From Profundibacter sp033851955 (lineage in GTDB: Bacteria; Pseudomonadota; Alphaproteobacteria; Rhodobacterales; Rhodobacteraceae), in contig JAWSVK010000003.1 of NCBI GenBank assembly GCA_033851955.1, positions 62,001-126,000 on the forward strand: DNA of 64,000 bases, written 5' to 3'. Position 1 is the stretch's first letter; each line of letters starts with the position of its first letter. The notes below the pieces were generated by a model. The model was not told where the DNA came from and made no database searches. It saw nothing but the letters and a program-made list of their open reading frames with translations. A program made the position numbers and the translations under genes. Below are positions 44,601 through 52,740 of this stretch, one piece after another.

Positions 44601-45521
44601 GTGGACACCATCACCGACCCGACCGCGATGCCGGAAACAAAGGGCTTTATCGGCGAACGGTTTGATGCGGACGCCGGTCTGCAATACCTAAACGCGCGGT
44701 ATTATGATCCCAAATTAGGGATGTTCATCCAGCCGGATTGGTTTGAGGTGACAGAGGCGGGGGTTGGGACCAATCGGTATGCGTATTCAGGGAATGGTCC
44801 GGTGAATTTGAGTGATCCGGAGGGGAATGAGTCTGTTATTACGACTGGCTCTTCTGACGAAGAACACAATAACCCAGAGCACTTTCTGGAAAATGGTTTG
44901 ACAAGAGCAATATATAGCAAGAACCGAGACGAAAATACGTCATGGGTTGTTCACGAAGGTCGCAAAGGTAGCAAGTATGCTGCGGCCCTTGCAGGTTACG
45001 TTGAACGCGCAAAAAACTACAGCATAAATGTTGTAACTGTCTCAACAACAGAAGAAATGTTAAGCTATATTAATACGAAAAGCCCAACCAACGGAACACC
45101 TGCGGATCGGATAAACGACCCAATAACTCACTTTTCATATGTTGGGCATGGAATAGCAGGAAGTTTGGCACCAGAATACGGCTTGCATAATGGAAAGAAA
45201 ACCATTGGGTCAACTTTAGATGTTTCAAGAATATCACCCAGTTCATTTTCAAAAGGGGCAATTGTCAACCTTTTGGCAACTTGTAATGCTGCAACCGGAA
45301 CAAATTCTGTTGTAGATCAATTCTCCAGAATTCTTGACCCGTCTTCAAGAGTTTCAGGTTATGCGGGCTTTGTCAATTTCTATACAAAAGCCCCAGATAC
45401 TGATACGCAACTTGGAACAACTAGCCACTGGGCTGCAAGACATAGGATGAGAGAGGTTTTGAACTTCACCAATCCTTGGAAGAGCCTAACACCAACGGTG
45501 TCTCCAGGGTTAAGGAAATAG
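44601..45521 (+). CDS. 5'-truncated Rhs core with caspase-like tip (cassette 3)
   Basis: 306 residues from GTG 44601. Core residues 1-77 (FIGERFDADAGLQYLNARYY to NLSDPEGN) are almost identical in DNA to cassette 1. The tip (78-306) has ITHFSYVGHG with His183-Gly and IVNLLATCNAATG with Cys228, each after a hydrophobic strand, which is the clan CD (caspase, gingipain, CHAT) signature. It is therefore probably a cysteine protease toxin. The 5' end is shorter than in cassettes 1-2. The next gene follows after 3 bases. Confidence 0.75.
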   Translation: MDTITDPTAMPETKGFIGERFDADAGLQYLNARYYDPKLGMFIQPDWFEVTEAGVGTNRYAYSGNGPVNLSDPEGNESVITTGSSDEEHNNPEHFLENGLTRAIYSKNRDENTSWVVHEGRKGSKYAAALAGYVERAKNYSINVVTVSTTEEMLSYINTKSPTNGTPADRINDPITHFSYVGHGIAGSLAPEYGLHNGKKTIGSTLDVSRISPSSFSKGAIVNLLATCNAATGTNSVVDQFSRILDPSSRVSGYAGFVNFYTKAPDTDTQLGTTSHWAARHRMREVLNFTNPWKSLTPTVSPGLRK

Positions 45522-45524
45522 TAA

Positions 45525-46058
45525 ATGAAAAAGATTGCCGCCACTGTACTTTTTGCTGTCTTTTGCTTTTTAGCGACCAAATATATGTTTGGAACATACG
45601 AACGTAACGCTTATGGCCAAACCCTTGGGCAGCCTTTTACAACAGGAAGTGTTGGCAGTGCTTTAATTGAATGCGCTGCCGACAACCATTTTTGTGCCAA
45701 CCTGGAGAGCGATCTAGACGTCAGAACGCTGAAATTGGAATTCCAAAATTTGTTTGATGAAGTTGAGCAGGACAAAACGCGGCGACTAATTTATAAGTCG
45801 TTGGATCAAACGTTGATTGAAAGGATAGGTAGCATTAAGTGGTGTTTAGGATTTGATTCAACACCTGATACCACACATATAACTATTCTACAGAATGAAG
45901 AAATTGCATTTTCGTTTTCACCGATGATTGGGTCGGACATATTTGGCAGGAAAAAATATGTCGGGGTAATTGAATCTGGTTACTATTACCCGTGTGGCAC
46001 TTGGGATGAAATGGCTTTTCGCCACGCAATGAAGACAATTGGATTGCCCCCAGAATAA
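45525..46058 (+). CDS. Putative immunity protein of cassette 3
   Basis: 177 residues. An N-terminal signal or anchor (MKKIAATVLFAVFCFLATKY) is followed by a domain with four or more cysteines (LIECAADNHFCANL, IKWCLGFD, YYYPCGTW). It is probably periplasmic with disulfides. No family recognised. It starts 3 bases after the caspase-like tip, which makes translational coupling and a toxin-immunity role likely. Confidence 0.58.
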   Translation: MKKIAATVLFAVFCFLATKYMFGTYERNAYGQTLGQPFTTGSVGSALIECAADNHFCANLESDLDVRTLKLEFQNLFDEVEQDKTRRLIYKSLDQTLIERIGSIKWCLGFDSTPDTTHITILQNEEIAFSFSPMIGSDIFGRKKYVGVIESGYYYPCGTWDEMAFRHAMKTIGLPPE

Positions 46059-46099
46059 TATTGAGCGAAATGGTGTATTGCTTCATTTATGAAAGGGTA

Positions 46100-46400
46100 C
46101 TAATCCACCCCCCAAATTCTCCCATCCCCCACCGCTTGCCCGACATGCACCACCCCGATCCGGCGAGCGGTCTCTTCCACCATAATCACCGCATAATTCG
46201 CCCCTGACGGTGGTGACAACCACGCAGGCGGCAGCGCGTCCTGCCCCGAAATCGCCAACACCCCCAGTGGTGCCACATCCGGCGCGATGCCGCGTCTGCC
46301 CGAATGCACCGTGGCCACCGCAAGCAGCTCTGCCAGCCGATCCTGCCCCGCCCCCGTCACCCGCAAAAAATCGGAGGCGCGCAGCAACCGCTTCCCACGT
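46100..46400 (-). repeat. Inverted coding fragment, copy D (island edge)
   Basis: Minus-strand frame: GIAKRGKRLLRASDFLRVTG, then AELLAVATVHSGRRGIAP, RIGVVHVGQAVGDGRIWGVD, stop TAG at 46102-46100. No rhs core follows this copy; the next 200 bases are without recognised content, then the MATE gene. It therefore marks the right end of the array. Confidence 0.78.
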
Positions 46401-46604
46401 TTTGCAATACCACGGCCTGCCCACCCCGTTCATCTCATCCCCCAAACGCGGTCTGATCCTGCCCCGTCGTTGGTCGCTGCACCTGCATCCGCTTGCATGG
46501 CCCGACGGCCCACAACCGAAAAGGAAATCGTTAGAATGGCCATTGCGGAGCCACCCAAAATCACAACGCTTGCCGCCCCGCATTTTCTATCCTAAGCCTG
46601 TCCT

Positions 46605-47951
46605 ATGGCAACAGATATGACATACCGCGGCCATGCCCGCGCAACCCTGTTATTGGGCCTGCCGTTGATCGGTAGCCATTTGGCGCAGTTTGCGATTCAC
46701 ATGACCGACACGCTGATGTTGGGTTGGTATGACGTTAAGGCATTGGCCGCCGTGACGTTGGCATCGTCCTTTTGGTTTTTGCTGTTCATCATGGGGTCTG
46801 GATTTGCCTTTGCGGTCGCCCCCATGGTGGCGACGGCCGAGGCAGGCGGCAAAGGCACCCAAGTGCGCCGCGTCACCCGTATGGGGATGTGGATTTCGCT
46901 GATATACGGCATCGCGGTGTTGCCGTTGATGTGGTGGTCGGGGCCGTTGTTGATGGCGATGGGGCAGGACGCCGAAATATCGCAAATCGCGCAGGATTAT
47001 TTGCGCATCACCTGTTTGGGCACCCTGCCCGCGTTGCTGGTGATGGTGCTCAAAAACTATCTGGCGGGTCTTGAGCGGGCCGGCGTTGTGCTGTGGATCA
47101 CGCTGGCGGCTGTCGTGCTGAACGCTTTGGTGAACTATGCGCTGATTTTCGGCAATTTTGGTGCCCCTGAACTTGGCGTCGCGGGGGCTGCGATTGCATC
47201 GTTGTTGATGGAGAGCTTGGCGTTTATCGCTTTGGCAATCTACATTATCCGCATGCTGCCGGAACACGCCATGTTCCAGAGGTTTTGGCGGCTTGACAGC
47301 GAAGCCTTTGGTGCCGTGTTCAAAATGGGCTGGCCGATTGGGCTGACCAACCTTTCAGAAAGCGGGCTGTTCACGGCTTCGGCTGTGATGGTGGGGTGGA
47401 TCGGCACGGCGGAACTGGCCGCGCATGGCATTGCGCTGCAACTGACAGCGATCACATTCATGATACAGGTTGGGTTTTCCAACACCGCCACGGTGCGGGC
47501 GGGGCGGGCTTATGGGCGACGGGATGCACTGGGGTTGAAACGTGGCGCACAGGTGGTGCTGGCCATGTCGATGATCACGTCCGCCTTGGTTGTGATCACC
47601 TTTTTGGTGGTGCCTGCGCCCTTGGTCGGCGTGTTCTTATCACCGGACGAGCCGCAGCGCGACTTGATCGTTGGCATCGGCGTCAGCCTGCTGGCTGTGG
47701 CGGCCCTGTTCCAGTTCGCGGACTCCGCTCAAGTCATGGCTTTGGGGCTGTTGCGCGGTGTGCATGACACCAAAGTGCCGATGATCATCGCCGCCATTGC
47801 CTATTGGCCATTGGGACTAACGGCGGGCTATTTGTTGGGGTTCACCTTTGGGTTTGGCGCGATTGGCGTCTGGATGGGGCTGGTCGTTGGCTTGGGCGTC
47901 GCGGGCGTGTTGATGATGTACCGGTTCTGGACCACGGGCATTCGCATTTAG
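46605..47951 (+). CDS. MATE family efflux transporter
   Basis: 448 residues, 12 hydrophobic segments in two halves. LPLIGSHLAQFAIHMTDTLMLGWYD opens like NorM proteins, and the second half repeats it as GWPIGLTNLSESGLFTASAVMVGWIG. It exports drugs or cationic metabolites using sodium or protons. ATG 46605 is the longest start, ATG 46617 is possible; neither has a strong ribosome site. A small membrane protein gene follows after 12 bases. Confidence 0.92.
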   Translation: MATDMTYRGHARATLLLGLPLIGSHLAQFAIHMTDTLMLGWYDVKALAAVTLASSFWFLLFIMGSGFAFAVAPMVATAEAGGKGTQVRRVTRMGMWISLIYGIAVLPLMWWSGPLLMAMGQDAEISQIAQDYLRITCLGTLPALLVMVLKNYLAGLERAGVVLWITLAAVVLNALVNYALIFGNFGAPELGVAGAAIASLLMESLAFIALAIYIIRMLPEHAMFQRFWRLDSEAFGAVFKMGWPIGLTNLSESGLFTASAVMVGWIGTAELAAHGIALQLTAITFMIQVGFSNTATVRAGRAYGRRDALGLKRGAQVVLAMSMITSALVVITFLVVPAPLVGVFLSPDEPQRDLIVGIGVSLLAVAALFQFADSAQVMALGLLRGVHDTKVPMIIAAIAYWPLGLTAGYLLGFTFGFGAIGVWMGLVVGLGVAGVLMMYRFWTTGIRI

Positions 47952-47963
47952 CAGGAGACTGGA

Positions 47964-48161
47964 ATGAATATCGCAGATATTGGGCGTGCATTTTCGATTG
48001 GAACGCTGGTTTTGCTCGCCTTGGGGGTATTGCTTTGGGCGGTGCTAAAGCTGCTCAATCATGGGTTTGCGATCCCGCCGATCCTTGCAGTCATTGCTTC
48101 TGGAATATTGCTACTGATCGCCGCCAATTTCTATTTGACCGGCCTATCGTTCAGCTACTAG
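47964..48161 (+). CDS. Small two-helix membrane protein
   Basis: 65 residues with two hydrophobic segments (SIGTLVLLALGVLLWAVLKLL and FAIPPILAVIASGILLLIAANF). AGGAGA is placed well before the ATG, so translation is likely. It sits 12 bases behind the MATE gene and could accompany it; no family known. It converges with the rhodanese gene 9 bases away. Confidence 0.7.
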   Translation: MNIADIGRAFSIGTLVLLALGVLLWAVLKLLNHGFAIPPILAVIASGILLLIAANFYLTGLSFSY

Positions 48162-48170
48162 CGGCGCGCG

Positions 48171-48569
48171 TTAGCCCTTATAGGGATTTTTAACAGGCAC
48201 CGTATCCAGCCCGTGTTCAACCCACGCCGAAAAGCCGCCTGCAATGTGACAGACATTTTGCACACCCATATCTTGCAAATCTTTGGCCGACAGGGCCGAG
48301 CGCCAAGCCGAGGCACAAAACAACACGATCTTTGTCGCCCCGTCAAAATCTTTGCGGTAATATTTGCATTCAGGATCGATCCAAAACTCCAACATACCGC
48401 GTGGGGCTGAAATCGCCCCCTCAATCGTGCCCTCACGCCAAAGTTCGCGGATGTCGCGCAGATCAACCAGCAATACCCCCGCAGTGCCTCGCAGCGCGCT
48501 CGCTTCAGCAGGGGTGATCTGCTCGACTTGGGCGTTGGCTGTGTCAATCAACTGTTGGGCCGTTTTCAT
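48171..48569 (-). CDS. Rhodanese-domain protein
   Basis: 132 residues, a single rhodanese domain. The active-site loop is FCASAWRSALSA with Cys85; LLVDLRDIRE and GAISAPRGMLEF are the standard N-terminal motifs, and AGGFSAWVEHGL closes it. It likely transfers sulfur or handles sulfane sulfur in the cytoplasm. Start ATG 48569. It is downstream of the aminotransferase and the 48582 gene on the same strand, with 12 bases to the latter. Confidence 0.92.
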   Translation of the reverse strand: MKTAQQLIDTANAQVEQITPAEASALRGTAGVLLVDLRDIRELWREGTIEGAISAPRGMLEFWIDPECKYYRKDFDGATKIVLFCASAWRSALSAKDLQDMGVQNVCHIAGGFSAWVEHGLDTVPVKNPYKG

Positions 48570-48581
48570 TTCAATCGTATC

Positions 48582-48992
48582 CTAGCTGTCATTTTCACGC
48601 ATCAATCGATCCGCTTTCTTGCGCACCAAAACCGTGCGCAGATCATGCATCGCCAACAGTAGAACATCGGTGATGTCCTCAAGCTGATCTTCGTCAGCCT
48701 TGGATTGCACCCATTGTGTGGTGATATTCATATAATCCACGGCGCGGTGGATGTCGTCCATATCACGCACTGCCAGCAGCTCCATGCGGGCCTGCATCCA
48801 TTCAACGATCGCGACATCATCATCCTCAGAGAGAACCCGATCGCCATGCGGCTTATACTCGCCGTTCTTGATATTGATAATGGCGATTTGGTCCATATCA
48901 ATCCGCCGCTGCCTGTTTTCGGTATCAACACGAAAAACGATAGCGCCGTTTTCGCGGACGCGGAAATAGTAATCCGGTAATTCTGCCGCCAT
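48582..48992 (-). CDS. Conserved hypothetical protein
   Basis: 136 residues, no domain recognised. The N-terminal half is strand-rich (YYFRVRENGAIVFRVDTENR, MDQIAIINIKNGEYKPHGD), the C-terminal half helical (DITDVLLLAMHDLRTVLVRKK). Acidic, soluble, no signal. Composition and codons match core genes, so a stable lineage-specific gene. It starts 10 bases after the aminotransferase stop. Confidence 0.75.
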   Translation of the reverse strand: MAAELPDYYFRVRENGAIVFRVDTENRQRRIDMDQIAIINIKNGEYKPHGDRVLSEDDDVAIVEWMQARMELLAVRDMDDIHRAVDYMNITTQWVQSKADEDQLEDITDVLLLAMHDLRTVLVRKKADRLMRENDS

Positions 48993-49002
48993 GGTATCCT
49001 CG

Positions 49003-50205
49003 TTACTTTAGACCCGCACAAAAGGTCTGAATGCGTTCGCAGGCCTCTGTCAGGGCTGTATCCGACGTAGCGTAGCTCACTCTGAAGTTTGGTGAAAGCC
49101 CGAAGGCAGCCCCGAACACCACCGCAACGCCTGTTTCTGCAAGCAAAGTGGTGGCGAACACTTCATCACTGGTGATTTTCACGCCACCGGCTGATGTTTT
49201 GCCAATGCAACCTGCAATGGACGGGTAGACGTAGAATGCGCCATCCGGCGTCGGGCAAGTGATGCCTTGGGCCGCGTTCAGCGCTTTGACCACCATATCA
49301 CGGCGACGCTTGAACATGTCATTGTTGGGCTTGATGAAATCCTGCGTGCCATTCAGCGCCTCGACCGCGGCCCATTGCGATATGCTGCAGGGGTTGGAGG
49401 TGGATTGCGACTGTACCTTACGCATCGCCCCGATCAGTTCAACTGGCCCTGCCGCATAGCCAATCCGCCAGCCGGTCATCGCATAGGCCTTTGATACCCC
49501 GTTACAGGTCAGCGTGCGTTCATAAAGGCCGGGTTCGACCTGTGCCGGTGTGGCAAATTCGAAATCATCAAACACCAGATGTTCGTACATGTCATCGGTC
49601 ATCACCCAAACATGTGGGTGGCGCATCAAAACATCTGTCAGCCCCTTTAGCTCATCATGGCTATAGCCCGCCCCCGTCGGGTTGGAGGGCGAATTGAAGA
49701 TGAACCATTTGGTGCTGGGGGTGATCGCCGCCTCAAGCTGTTCTGGGGTGATTTTGAAACCGGCCTCAAGCGTTGCCTCGATGGCGATAGGTGTACCGCC
49801 CGCCAGCAGCACCATATCGGGGTAGCTGACCCAATAGGGCGCAGGGATCAACACTTCGTCGCCCGCATTCAAGGTGGCCACCAAGGCGTTATACAGCGTC
49901 TGCTTGCCACCGGTGCCCACACTGACTTGGGCGGGAACATAGGTCAGCCCATTGTCACGCAACAGCTTGTCGCAAATCGCTTGTTTCAACTCGGGAATGC
50001 CATCAGGGGCAGTGTATTTGGTTTTACCCGCATCAATCGCCACCTTGGCCGCCGCTTTGATATTGTCGGGGGTGTCAAAATCCGGCTCCCCTGCCCCAAG
50101 TCCGATAACATCCACACCCGATGCCTTTAGCTCGTTCGCCATCGTGGTCACAGCGATGGTCGGGGAGGGTTTCACACGAGCAAGGGTTTTGGACAGAAAA
50201 GACAT
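49003..50205 (-). CDS. aspC: Aspartate aminotransferase (class I)
   Basis: 400 residues of fold-type I. PLP lysine is Lys239 in NGVSKAYAMTGWRIGYAAGP; the NSPSNPTG loop (171-178), GLGAGEPDFDTP and the C-terminal NFRVSYA arginine are in place. The alphaproteobacterial group I-beta aspartate/prephenate aminotransferases read this way, so it may also make arogenate. Start ATG 50205. It leads the three-gene minus-strand unit. Confidence 0.92.
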   Translation of the reverse strand: MSFLSKTLARVKPSPTIAVTTMANELKASGVDVIGLGAGEPDFDTPDNIKAAAKVAIDAGKTKYTAPDGIPELKQAICDKLLRDNGLTYVPAQVSVGTGGKQTLYNALVATLNAGDEVLIPAPYWVSYPDMVLLAGGTPIAIEATLEAGFKITPEQLEAAITPSTKWFIFNSPSNPTGAGYSHDELKGLTDVLMRHPHVWVMTDDMYEHLVFDDFEFATPAQVEPGLYERTLTCNGVSKAYAMTGWRIGYAAGPVELIGAMRKVQSQSTSNPCSISQWAAVEALNGTQDFIKPNNDMFKRRRDMVVKALNAAQGITCPTPDGAFYVYPSIAGCIGKTSAGGVKITSDEVFATTLLAETGVAVVFGAAFGLSPNFRVSYATSDTALTEACERIQTFCAGLK

Positions 50206-50290
50206 GGCAGACTCCGATTTGTATATCTATGCCCCATGTATTAGGTTGCCGCTGATAGCTGATCAAGCAGTTTACAGGAAAGAGGCCGAA

Positions 50291-50713
50291 ATGGCAGACA
50301 CGATGGTAAATGACCCCGCAGTTGAGACCGAAGAAGACTGGTATTCAGACGACCGCGCCACTTTTGGCGACCGTGTCACAGGGGCGCGCGAGGCCATGGG
50401 GTGGAGCCAAAAAGAACTGGCCAAACGTTTGGGTGTCAAACTGAAAACGGTTATGGGCTGGGAGGATGATTTATCTGAACCCCGCGCCAACAAGTTGCAA
50501 ATGCTGGCCGGAATTTTGAACATTTCGCTGGTTTGGTTGCTGACCGGAGATGGCGAAGGCGTGGAAGAACCCCAAGACAGTGCAGAGCTGCCAGCCGACG
50601 TGAAGGGGTTGTTGGCCGAGATGCGCCAACTGCGTGGCAAAATGAAGGAAAATATTGATCAGATGGGGCGTTTGGAAAAACGTCTGCGCAACACGATTCC
50701 GGATCATTTGTGA
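50291..50713 (+). CDS. Helix-turn-helix (XRE) protein
   Basis: 140 residues. HTH at residues 23-80: DRVTGAREAMGWSQKELAKR then LGVKLKTVMGWEDDLSEPRA. A C-terminal coiled coil (LLAEMRQLRGKMKENIDQMG) probably mediates dimerisation. AAAGAGG is placed before ATG 50291. The TGA overlaps the sdhE ATG (TGATG), so both are coupled. Divergent from aspC. Confidence 0.88.
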   Translation: MADTMVNDPAVETEEDWYSDDRATFGDRVTGAREAMGWSQKELAKRLGVKLKTVMGWEDDLSEPRANKLQMLAGILNISLVWLLTGDGEGVEEPQDSAELPADVKGLLAEMRQLRGKMKENIDQMGRLEKRLRNTIPDHL

Positions 50714-50973
50714 TGTCTGAGTCTGCTCAAGATCAACTGAAAAGATTGCAAATGCGCTCGTGGCGGCGCGGGACCAAGGAAATGGATATGATCCTTGGGC
50801 CCTTTAGTGACACTGAATTGGTCGGGCTGGACCAAGCCCAAATTCCGCTTTATGACGCCCTGCTGTCTGAGAATGACCTTGATCTTTATCAATGGGTTAC
50901 GGGGCAAGTTCCGACGCCGGAGCACTATCTGGATTTACTGACTGATATATCGAAATTCGCGTTTAAATCATAA
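50713..50973 (+). CDS. sdhE: Succinate dehydrogenase assembly factor 2
   Basis: 86 residues, the SdhE/DUF339 fold. RGTKEMDMILGPF carries the conserved RGxxE motif that assists covalent FAD attachment to SdhA. The end DLDLYQWVTGQVPTPEHY is also typical. Read together with the upstream HTH gene. The 85 bases to ldtR are AT-rich and hold the promoter of that gene. Confidence 0.93.
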   Translation: MSESAQDQLKRLQMRSWRRGTKEMDMILGPFSDTELVGLDQAQIPLYDALLSENDLDLYQWVTGQVPTPEHYLDLLTDISKFAFKS

Positions 50974-51058
50974 TTTCTGCGAATTTTTTATGGTTTAACC
51001 GAATGTTTGCGATTTATCTTCATTGTCACATCTGAGCAGAAATGAGCGGAGAGACTAA

Positions 51059-51556
51059 ATGAGTGTACATTCAAACGTGACGACCCCGGCCCAGCAAGGG
51101 TTTATCACGGGCTACCTAGACACCTTGGCGATGGTGGAGCGCTTGCACCGCTTGCTGCTGGACGTGATCAAGGACGAATTTGAGCGGGTTGGCGTGCTGG
51201 AAATCAACGCAGTTCAAGCCCTGTTGTTGTTCAACATCGGCGACAATGAGGTGACGGCGGGCGAGTTGAAATCGCGTGGCTATTACCAAGGCTCGAACGT
51301 GTCTTATAACCTGAAAAAACTGGTCGAGATGGAGTTCATGCACCATCAACGCTGCGAGATTGATCGCCGCTCTGTTCGGGTGCGCCTGACCCAAAAAGGT
51401 CGCCACATTCGCGACGTGGTGTCGAAACTGTTTGCCCGCCACGCCGACGGGCTCGAGGCCAAGGGTGTTTTGGGTCACGACGGCATTGACGAAATCAACG
51501 CGTCATTGCGCCGGATGGAACGCTATTGGACTGATCAAATCCGCTATATCTATTAA
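51059..51556 (+). CDS. ldtR: MarR-family regulator LdtR
   Basis: 165 residues. Winged helix with VLEINAVQALLLFNIGDNEV, TAGELKSRGYYQGSNVSYNL (recognition helix) and CEIDRRSVRVRLTQKG (wing). This is the LdtR form known in Rhizobiales and Rhodobacterales, where it controls an L,D-transpeptidase gene and stress tolerance. Start ATG is behind a GAGCGGAGAG run. It converges with the DUF1194 gene, overlapping by 4 bases. Confidence 0.87.
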   Translation: MSVHSNVTTPAQQGFITGYLDTLAMVERLHRLLLDVIKDEFERVGVLEINAVQALLLFNIGDNEVTAGELKSRGYYQGSNVSYNLKKLVEMEFMHHQRCEIDRRSVRVRLTQKGRHIRDVVSKLFARHADGLEAKGVLGHDGIDEINASLRRMERYWTDQIRYIY

Positions 51557-52260
51557 TTTTGGGCGGGCTGCATACGGCTCACAGTGAGCCCTTGCAGCTC
51601 GCGCAGCAATTTTCGCACCATCGTGGCCTGGAACGCGTTAAAGCCTGCCGCTTGCTCAGCAAAGGCTGCGGGGCCTGATATGACCTCGGACTTATAGTAA
51701 TCCGTGAGCTGTTTGAGTTCAGAGCCTGATTTATCCGCTTCCCCGCTGCCGATCACCAAGGCATTGATTGTAATTGATGCCAGCATTGGGTGCGATTTAA
51801 CATCGCGTGGGCGTGGACCGTAATTGGACGGGCCATCACCAGACAGATCAAGCGTATGGGACCAGCATTCCGGCTGGCGCATCAGCAAGGTTGCGCCAAA
51901 AAGCATACTGCTGCCAATTGCTGTTGAGATGGTGGCTTTGGTCCGGTTGGTTTTAGTCAGATGGGCCGTGAATTGGTCAATATCGCTTTGATAATGCAAC
52001 ACGGTCCAATCAGCGATTAAATGCTGATCTTCAGGCCCGCTCCATTCATAGACTGCCAAGGCAACAGGGGCCGACGGCATCGCCAACAACGCGGCACGCA
52101 CCTCAGAATTTTGCAATGCACCCGCCAATCCGTCCAGTTGCAACCGATATTCAGTGCCATCAACCGAGCCCGAGACATCCAGCCCGATGGCCAGCGCCTG
52201 TCGGCAATTCGCCTGTAAGGCGCTGACAAATATCAGATAGAAAAAGGTCGCAAACCTCAC
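51553..52260 (-). CDS. DUF1194 exported protein (von Willebrand A-like)
   Basis: 235 residues. Start GTG 52260 overlaps the upstream TGA (GTGA) and gives a direct signal peptide (MRFATFFYLIFVSALQANC). The mature part is DUF1194, a VWA relative, with the MIDAS-like LDVSGSVDGTEYRLQLDGLA and LDLSGDGPSNYG. Periplasmic or surface role unknown. Ends overlapping ldtR's end. Confidence 0.88.
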   Translation of the reverse strand: MRFATFFYLIFVSALQANCRQALAIGLDVSGSVDGTEYRLQLDGLAGALQNSEVRAALLAMPSAPVALAVYEWSGPEDQHLIADWTVLHYQSDIDQFTAHLTKTNRTKATISTAIGSSMLFGATLLMRQPECWSHTLDLSGDGPSNYGPRPRDVKSHPMLASITINALVIGSGEADKSGSELKQLTDYYKSEVISGPAAFAEQAAGFNAFQATMVRKLLRELQGLTVSRMQPAQN

Positions 52261-52685
52261 CAATGGCCGGTGTTCTCCATGCTGGCCCATGGCTCTGCCG
52301 GCGCTTTGCTTTCGCCCATTTGCAGCAGCTCGATCGAAATATTATCCGGCGAGCGCACGAAGGCCATATGCCCGTCCCGCGGTGGCCGGTTTATGATGAC
52401 GCCCGCGTCCTGCAACAGCTGGCAGGTCGCATAAATGTCCTCGACCTCATAAGCCAAATGGCCAAAGTGGCGGCTGTCTGATGGCAGGTCATCATCCCCG
52501 TCCCAATTCCAAGTCAGTTCAACTGGGCATTCTTCTTGACCCTCGGCGGCCATGAAAATCAGACTAAACCGCCCGCCTTCGCTGTCCATACGTCGGGTTT
52601 CTTTTAAACCCAACAAGGCAAAAAACGCCATGGTCTTTTCCAAATTTTTCACGCGGATCATGGTGTGCAGGTATTTTATTTTCAT
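52257..52685 (-). CDS. gloA: Glyoxalase I-type VOC protein
   Basis: 142 residues. Metal ligands of glyoxalase I align as His7, Glu56, His76 and Glu119, with LHTMIRVKNLEKTMAFFALLGL as the first module. It would convert the methylglyoxal-glutathione adduct to S-lactoylglutathione. It is coupled to DUF1194 by the stop/start overlap. 55 bases without gene separate it from the Slam gene. Confidence 0.9.
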   Translation of the reverse strand: MKIKYLHTMIRVKNLEKTMAFFALLGLKETRRMDSEGGRFSLIFMAAEGQEECPVELTWNWDGDDDLPSDSRHFGHLAYEVEDIYATCQLLQDAGVIINRPPRDGHMAFVRSPDNISIELLQMGESKAPAEPWASMENTGHW

Positions 52686-52740
52686 TTCGGTTTTCCTGTG
52701 TCTATGGGCCTACGTTGAGGGAACAACTTTCGTCAAAACA

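Noticed and set aside
38900..46600. Prophage or integrative element
   Set aside because: No integrase, attachment repeats, tRNA target, capsid or tail genes; content is rhs tips, immunity genes and one IS remnant.
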